Below the pieces are notes generated by a model. It saw only the letters and a program-made list of their open reading frames with translations. It made no database searches and was not told the DNA's origin. From Pseudomonas sp. RIT-PI-r (GTDB lineage Bacteria > Pseudomonadota > Gammaproteobacteria > Pseudomonadales > Pseudomonadaceae): 64,000 nt of DNA. Shown here piece by piece: positions 59,316 to 64,000 of the stretch. The DNA lies in the NCBI RefSeq assembly GCF_001297015.1, contig NZ_LIGE01000047.1, positions 310,001 to 374,000 on the forward strand. The letters are read 5' to 3'. Position 1 is the first letter of the stretch; each line of letters opens with the position of its first letter. The position numbers were made by a program, and so were the translations under genes.

Positions 59316-59785
59316 GGCTGCTCCGCTTGAAAGTGCCCGCTCTTGCCGCCGACCTTTTCCAGCAGACGCACGCTTTCGATGGTCATGCCGCGATCCACGG
59401 CTTTGCACATGTCGTAGATGGTCAGGGCGGCGACGCTGGCGGCGGTCAGCGCTTCCATCTCGACGCCGGTCTGCCCGGACAGCTTGCAGCGGGCGACGAT
59501 GCGCACCGCGTCTTCACCTTCGGCGCTGAGTTCGACTTTGACGCCAGTGAGCAGCAGCGGGTGGCACAGAGGAATCAGATCGCTGGTTTTCTTCGCCGCT
59601 TGAATGCCGGCAATGCGCGCCACGGCGAACACGTCACCCTTGGGATGGCCGCCGCTGACGATCATCTGCAGGGTTTCGGGGAGCATGCGCACCAGCGCTT
59701 GGGCCGTCGCTTCACGGAACGTCACGGCTTTTTCGGTGACGTCGACCATGTTGGCGCGACCTTGGGAATCGAGATGAGTCAGCAC
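59312..59785 (-). CDS. moaC: Cyclic pyranopterin monophosphate synthase
   Basis: A 157-residue enzyme that completes cyclic pyranopterin monophosphate in molybdenum cofactor synthesis. GGHPKGDVFAVARIAGIQAA, KKTSDLIPLCHPLLLTGVKV and TGVEMEALTAASVAALTIYD are the family core, with MCKAVDRGMTIESVRLLEKV near the end. The start is GTG 59785 with AGGAG 7 bases upstream. It heads moaCDE; moaA is not here. Confidence 0.96.
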   Translation of the reverse strand: MLTHLDSQGRANMVDVTEKAVTFREATAQALVRMLPETLQMIVSGGHPKGDVFAVARIAGIQAAKKTSDLIPLCHPLLLTGVKVELSAEGEDAVRIVARCKLSGQTGVEMEALTAASVAALTIYDMCKAVDRGMTIESVRLLEKVGGKSGHFQAEQP

Positions 59786-59871
59786 GGGATTACTCCTGAT
59801 CAGGAGCGGGGATTGTAAACCTGCGGGTCAAATTTCTGCGAGTGAGATTACCGTCACCCCGCAAATCCCCT

Positions 59872-59959
59872 GTAGGAGTGAGCCTGCTCGCGATAGCGGT
59901 GTGTCAGCCAACACTCATGTTGAATGTCACACCGCTATCGCGAGCAGGCTCACTCCTAC
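59872..59959. repeat. REP pair with extended palindrome
   Basis: GTAGGAGTGAGCCTGCTCGC arms extend into ATAGCGGTGTG and complement, like the pair at 42430-42517. It lies between moaC and the phoH-like terminator. Confidence 0.92.
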
Positions 59960-59980
59960 AATGGTTTTGTGTTCAGGCAT

Positions 59981-60012
59981 AAAAAACCGGGCGGCTGTTG
60001 GGCCGCCCGGTT
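59981..60012 (-). terminator. Rho-independent terminator of the phoH-like gene
   Basis: ACCGGGCGGC (59986-59995) pairs with GCCGCCCGGT (60002-60011); on the minus strand six T follow. Confidence 0.95.
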
Positions 60013-60024
60013 TTGGGTGAAGGG

Positions 60025-61419
60025 TTACAAATGGGTTTCGGCGTATTCAGCCAAGATCGAGCGAGGCACCCCTTGCAGGGTGATGTGCACACCGTTGGGG
60101 AAATCCTTGAAGCGTTCGGTCAGGTAGGTCAGCCCGGAGCTGGTCGCGGACAGGTAAGGGGTGTCGATCTGTGCGAGGTTGCCCAGGCACACCACTTTGG
60201 AACCGGCGCCGGCACGGGTGATGATGGTTTTCATCTGGTGCGGCGTGAGGTTCTGGCATTCGTCGATCAGGATCAGGCTCTGCTGGAAGCTGCGACCACG
60301 AATGTAGTTGAGCGATTTGAACTGCAACGGCACTTTGCTGAGGATGTAATCGACGCTGCCATGGGTATTTTCGTCATCCATGTGCAAGGCTTCGAGGTTG
60401 TCGGTGATGGCGCCCAGCCAAGGCTCCATTTTTTCCGCTTCGGTGCCGGGCAGGAAGCCGATTTCCTGGTCCAGGCCCTGCACGCTGCGGGTCGCGATGA
60501 TGCGGCGATAACGCTTGCTGACCATGGTCTGCTCAATCGCAGCAGCCAGTGCCAGAATGGTTTTACCGGAGCCTGCGGCACCTGACAGGTTGACCAGATG
60601 AATGTCCGGATCGAGCAGCGCGTACAGCGCCAGACTTTGATAAATGTCGCGCGGTTTAAGGCCCCACGCTTCCTGGTGCAGCAGCGGTTCCTGGTGCAGG
60701 TCGAGAATCAGCAAGCGGTCTTCTTCAATCTCCTTGATCCAGCCGACGAAGCCCTGCTCATCAATGATGAACTCATTGATGTGTACCGCCGGCAAATTGT
60801 CGATCAATTGCACCTGGTGCCAGGTGCGGCCGTGATCCTGACGGGTTTCAACCTTGCTCACGCGGTCCCAGAAGGAGCCGGTCATGTTGTGGTAACCGTT
60901 GGGCAGCAGGGATACGTCGTCGACCAGTTGGTCGGTGCTGTAGTCCTCGGAGGCGATACCGCAGGCGCGCGCCTTGAGGCGCATGTTGATGTCTTTGGTG
61001 ACCAGCACCACCGGTTTTTTCGGCTCGCGGGTGTGCAGGTCGATCAGTTGGTTGATGATTTTGTTGTCGTTCAGGTGCTCGGGCAGAATCAGGTTCGATT
61101 CAGCCTGCTTGCTCATCAGAATTGACAGCAAGCCCTTCGGCCCGCCCTTGCCGCGCTGGATCGGTACACCCAGTTCGACGTCTTCCGGGGAAGCATCACC
61201 CAGGGTCTTGTCGATCAGCCGGATGGCCTGACGGCATTCGGCGGCCACGCTGTGATGCCCGCTCTTGAGCTTGTCCAGCTCTTCAAGCACGGTCATCGGG
61301 ATCGCAACGTGGTGTTCTTCGAAATTCAGCAGGGCGTTTGGATCGTGAATCAATACGTTGGTATCGAGTACATACAGGATTGGCTGGTTGGAGGAAGGGC
61401 TACGTCCGTGATCATCCAT
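60025..61419 (-). CDS. PhoH family ATPase with N-terminal PIN domain
   Basis: A 464-residue protein. The PIN-type nuclease domain (about 12-150) has YVLDTNVLIHDP, ELDKLKSG and VTKDINMRLKARACG with its acidic residues. The PhoH ATPase (about 250-455) has Walker A LSGAAGSGKTILALAAA and Walker B LILIDECQNL, then GDLAQ-like LGNLAQIDTPY. Such PIN-PhoH (PhoH2) proteins in mycobacteria act as RNA helicase-nucleases. It is alone between a terminator and a 337-base upstream gap. Confidence 0.92.
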   Translation of the reverse strand: MDDHGRSPSSNQPILYVLDTNVLIHDPNALLNFEEHHVAIPMTVLEELDKLKSGHHSVAAECRQAIRLIDKTLGDASPEDVELGVPIQRGKGGPKGLLSILMSKQAESNLILPEHLNDNKIINQLIDLHTREPKKPVVLVTKDINMRLKARACGIASEDYSTDQLVDDVSLLPNGYHNMTGSFWDRVSKVETRQDHGRTWHQVQLIDNLPAVHINEFIIDEQGFVGWIKEIEEDRLLILDLHQEPLLHQEAWGLKPRDIYQSLALYALLDPDIHLVNLSGAAGSGKTILALAAAIEQTMVSKRYRRIIATRSVQGLDQEIGFLPGTEAEKMEPWLGAITDNLEALHMDDENTHGSVDYILSKVPLQFKSLNYIRGRSFQQSLILIDECQNLTPHQMKTIITRAGAGSKVVCLGNLAQIDTPYLSATSSGLTYLTERFKDFPNGVHITLQGVPRSILAEYAETHL

Positions 61420-61756
61420 ACTCGGTCACCTATGTCAGAGCCAGTAGACGCAATACCTGAGCGGTGCTGCGCCTCGAAGTGACTGCCGAAATCTCACCTG
61501 CGGAGATTCAAGTGACTGCAAACAAACGGGTCTTGGAAGACGCCACCTGTGTTGCAGGTTTCGGCGGTCTGTCTTCGTAATACTCCAAAACCGATGACAT
61601 AAAAAAGTACTTTGACGGTTTTTTTAAGTTTATTTTGCAAAGTGACGAAAAGCCCTTGGCGGACTCCGTCGACACCGTTAGAGTCGGAAGTCCGCCTGCA
61701 TCAAATCCTCTGAAAAAATCGCCCTACGCCCAATGTTTCCGGGCTTTTGCCGTTTC
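61420..61756. other. Gene-free region with inverted repeats upstream of the phoH-like gene
   Basis: No gene is seen in these 337 bases. GGCGGACT (61658-61665) pairs with AGTCCGCC (61689-61696), AAAACCG (61587-61593) pairs with CGGTTTT (61616-61622), and AAAAGCCC (61648-61655) can pair with GGGCTTTT near 61741. Some may form the terminator of the deacetylase-like gene, others the phoH leader. Confidence 0.4.
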
Positions 61757-62896
61757 TCAGCGAAACGCGTCCTGACAGTCTTCCCAGCCAATGCCGCTCT
61801 GCGCGGTTTGCGTGATCAGCCACGGCAACGAGGTCTTCACCGCGTCTTGTTTCATGTTGAAATTGATCACCCCGTGACGCCACAGCAGCATCAGGGTCAG
61901 CACTCGCTGTGCACTCGCCGCGCCTTTGAGTTTGCCGGCACCGTCCTGGGCATCGATGTCCCACAGTGCCACTTGCAGCCCTTGGCTATTGAAGAAGCCT
62001 TGTGCATCACTGCGGCGCTGGCCCTCCGGCGGACGGAACAGCGGCACGTAGTTTTCCGGCAGTTTGGTCTTCACCAGATCGGCGCTGCGGCGCACTGAAT
62101 CCTGCCAGTCCTGCCAGTGACTGTGGGAGCGGAACTCCCAACCCTGCACACCGACGCATTGTTTCGAGAAGCTCGCTTGCAGGCTGGTGACCGAGCGATC
62201 GGCCAACCGCGCCTGGATATCCTTGCCCAACACGAAGAACGTGCCACTGAGGTTCGATTTGCGCAGGTACTCGGTGAGCCAGTCGGTGTTGTCCGGCTGC
62301 AGGTTGGCGGCGCTGTCGAAGGTCAGCAGAAACAGCCGGTCGTGCATCTCGTCGCCATTGCGCTCGTAGTCGCCGAAACGATCGAATTCGTTGCTGGTCT
62401 GCGGTGACAAGGCCGCCTTGCGCATCAATTCGTCCAGATACTGCAAATGGAAGATCCGGCTCGGCTCGGCCCACTTGGTGTAATAACTGTCGTCGCTGAC
62501 CACGAACTTCGCGGCCTGCTCGCGCAGGGTCGGCAGGTCTTCGACGAGGAAGCAGAACGAGGCATCCTGGTCGCAGCTTTGCTGGGCGTAGTTGTAGTTG
62601 GTCAACAGCCGCTGCCAGAGGTGCTGGCGCAGGCTGTTGACCGCGTCGATATTGATCGTGCGCAGGCCCAGACGCTGAGCCAAAGCAGCTTCGTCAATCG
62701 ATTCGGTGCCGAGCAGGCCACGGGCGAACATGAGGATTTCTGCCCGGGACGCGACGTCGAACAAGGTCGGACTGGTCAGTTGTTCCGGCCAGGTGCTGCG
62801 ATCCAGCGTCGCCACATCGCCCGGCGCCGCAACGGCACCGAAGCTCAACAGCCATGCGGTGAATAAAAGAACAATGCGCAAAAGGGATGTCTCCAT
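61757..62896 (-). CDS. Polysaccharide deacetylase-like protein with incomplete metal motifs
   Basis: A 379-residue exported protein with signal peptide (LLRIVLLFTAWLLSFGAVAA). A helical N-terminal region of about 180 residues precedes a NodB-like domain (about 185-370). The usual TFDD motif reads LTFDSAANL, and the HSxxH motif reads RSHSHWQDW, so at least two of three metal ligands differ; the third motif FRPPEGQRR is kept. It may be inactive or use another site. ATG 62896 has no ribosome site; TTG 62881 has GGAG 9 bases upstream. Confidence 0.75.
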   Translation of the reverse strand: METSLLRIVLLFTAWLLSFGAVAAPGDVATLDRSTWPEQLTSPTLFDVASRAEILMFARGLLGTESIDEAALAQRLGLRTINIDAVNSLRQHLWQRLLTNYNYAQQSCDQDASFCFLVEDLPTLREQAAKFVVSDDSYYTKWAEPSRIFHLQYLDELMRKAALSPQTSNEFDRFGDYERNGDEMHDRLFLLTFDSAANLQPDNTDWLTEYLRKSNLSGTFFVLGKDIQARLADRSVTSLQASFSKQCVGVQGWEFRSHSHWQDWQDSVRRSADLVKTKLPENYVPLFRPPEGQRRSDAQGFFNSQGLQVALWDIDAQDGAGKLKGAASAQRVLTLMLLWRHGVINFNMKQDAVKTSLPWLITQTAQSGIGWEDCQDAFR

Positions 62897-62945
62897 AACA
62901 AAACCCGCGCGGCACTATAGCTGATAAGCCACGACGCTGATCCCT

Positions 62946-63032
62946 GTAGGAGTGAGCCTGCTCGCGATAGCAATAGATCAGTCACCACCCTGTTGAATGT
63001 CAGACCGCTATCGCGAGCAGGCTCACTCCTAC
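62946..63032. repeat. REP pair, CGAGCAGGCTCACTCCTAC class
   Basis: GTAGGAGTGAGCCTGCTCGC and complement, with ATAGC/GCTAT extensions, between the divergent deacetylase-like and yaaA genes. This is an unusual place, since it lies in a shared promoter region. Confidence 0.92.
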
Positions 63033-63131
63033 AGGGAATGCGCCAAGCCGTCGATCACCTATCACGCTCATAGCTGGAGTCAACTCGGACAACCCCCTAG
63101 AATCGCCCCCACGATTAAAGGAGACGACTTC

Positions 63132-63911
63132 ATGCTGATGGTGATTTCCCCCGCCAAGACCCTCGATTACGAAACACCGCCGGCGACCCAGCGCTTCACT
63201 CAGCCGCAATACCTCGACCATTCCCAGGAACTGATCCAGCAACTGCGCGACCTGACCCCGGCGCAGATCAGCGAACTGATGCACGTATCGGACAAGATCG
63301 GCGGGCTCAACGCCGCGCGTTTCGGCAGCTGGACGCCCGCGTTCACCCCAGAGAATGCCAAGCAGGCACTGCTCGCCTTCAAGGGTGACGTCTACACCGG
63401 TCTCGACGCGCAATCCTTCAGCGAAGCCAATTTCGATTACGCGCAAAAACACCTGCGCATGCTCTCCGGCCTCTACGGCCTGCTGCGTCCGCTGGACTTG
63501 ATGCAACCGTATCGCTTGGAAATGGGCACCAAACTGGCCAACGCCCGTGGCAAAGACCTTTATGCCTTCTGGGGCACGCGCATCAGCGAATGGCTGAACG
63601 AAGCGCTGGCCGATCAGGGCGACGACATTCTGCTCAACCTCGCCTCAAACGAATACTTCTCGGCGGTCAAACGCACAGCGTTGAACGCGCGGATCATCAA
63701 CACCGAGTTCAAGGATCAGAAGAACGGCCAGTACAAGATCATCAGCTTCTACGCGAAGAAGGCTCGCGGCCTGATGAGCCGTTTCGTGATCCAGGAAAAA
63801 ATCAACGATCCAGCGCTGCTCAAGCAATTCGATGTACAGGGTTATCGCTACAGCGCTGAACAGTCGAAACCCGACAATCTGGTGTTTTTGCGCGACCACG
63901 CACCTGAATAA
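63132..63911 (+). CDS. yaaA: Peroxide stress protein YaaA (DUF328)
   Basis: A 259-residue protein of the YaaA family, which lowers free iron and protects DNA during peroxide stress in E. coli. It starts MLMVISPAKTLDYETPPATQ and has AFKGDVYTGLDAQSFSE, LRMLSGLYGLLRPLDLMQPY, RLEMGTKL and NLASNEYFSAVKR. GGAG lies upstream of ATG 63132. A strong hairpin follows the stop. Confidence 0.95.
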   Translation: MLMVISPAKTLDYETPPATQRFTQPQYLDHSQELIQQLRDLTPAQISELMHVSDKIGGLNAARFGSWTPAFTPENAKQALLAFKGDVYTGLDAQSFSEANFDYAQKHLRMLSGLYGLLRPLDLMQPYRLEMGTKLANARGKDLYAFWGTRISEWLNEALADQGDDILLNLASNEYFSAVKRTALNARIINTEFKDQKNGQYKIISFYAKKARGLMSRFVIQEKINDPALLKQFDVQGYRYSAEQSKPDNLVFLRDHAPE

Positions 63912-63923
63912 AGCATGCCCAAT

Positions 63924-63951
63924 GCACGACTCTTTCTATAAAGAGTCGTGC
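63924..63951 (+). terminator. Perfect 12-bp hairpin after yaaA
   Basis: GCACGACTCTTT (63924-63935) pairs perfectly with AAAGAGTCGTGC (63940-63951) around CTAT. It lacks a T-run, so it may be a 3' stability structure or operator rather than a standard terminator. Confidence 0.55.
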
Positions 63952-64000
63952 AGCTCGCACGATGTCAAAAATCCCCCGCCTGTTTTCGCCATTTTAATGG

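Noticed and set aside
1..64000. tRNA, rRNA or prophage genes
   Set aside because: No cloverleaf with conserved TTCGA arms, no rRNA stretch and no phage structural or integrase gene was recognised by reading; a tRNA search program was not available.

Overview
The window looks like core chromosome of a fluorescent Pseudomonas (P. fluorescens group). The basis is high G+C coding sequence, a dense set of paired REP sequences of Pseudomonas type (17 pairs and 2 singletons noted, in several sequence classes), and recognisable Pseudomonas gene neighbourhoods: lepA-lepB-rnc-era-recO-pdxJ, lptF/lptG divergent from pepA-holC-valS, nagR-nagA-nagB-nagF-nagE, dauB-dauA-dauR, aapJQMP and moaCDE. No rRNA, tRNA, CRISPR array or prophage was seen.

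Layout. 1-7.9 kb: the end of a CcsA-type membrane protein, a CorC-like CBS protein, an MHS-family transporter with a structured leader, purT, a VUT-family transporter, a DUF1289/gamma-carbonic anhydrase pair, two Nudix enzymes and an L,D-transpeptidase. 8-15.6 kb: the N-acetylglucosamine PTS regulon (regulator, deacetylase, deaminase, EIIA-HPr-EI fusion, EIICB) with candidate operators and a 38-bp tandem repeat inside the cluster. 15.6-18.4 kb: an accessory island holding a nucleotidyltransferase with an overlapping partner of unknown function, a DUF6124 gene with a highly structured leader, and several families of dispersed repeats. 18.4-30.5 kb: purL, mltF, and pdxJ-recO-era-rnc-lepB-lepA, where the DUF4845 gene expected between lepB and rnc is missing. 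30.6-42.5 kb: lptFG, a 274-bp MITE-like element in the lptF/pepA promoter region, pepA-holC, valS, rlmF, hupN, yejK and a membrane-anchored glutaredoxin. 42.5-47.5 kb: a GST with an extra C-terminal module, a GIY-YIG protein, a SnoaL-like protein, an MFS/FCD-regulator pair and an MqsRA toxin-antitoxin module with a perfect palindromic operator. 47.5-52.8 kb: the AapJQMP amino-acid ABC transporter and a carboxylesterase. 52.9-64 kb: rhlB, the D-arginine catabolic dauBAR operon with a binding protein sharing the same operator-like sequence, moaCDE, a PIN-PhoH protein, a deacetylase-like protein with degraded metal motifs, and yaaA.

How it works together. The nag genes form a complete GlcNAc uptake and catabolic route: NagF/NagE phosphorylate and import GlcNAc, NagA deacetylates it, and the SIS-domain deaminase yields fructose-6-P, probably under NagR control. 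DauA oxidises D-arginine to 2-ketoarginine, DauB reduces it to L-arginine, DauR probably responds to the substrate, and the nearby periplasmic binding protein probably supplies it. The most unusual items are the MITE in the lptF/pepA region, the nucleotidyltransferase/partner pair, the structured DUF6124 leader with its surrounding repeats, the shared DauR motif, the His-to-Leu change in DauA, the duplicated but degenerate EIIB domain in NagE and the tandem repeat within the nag cluster.
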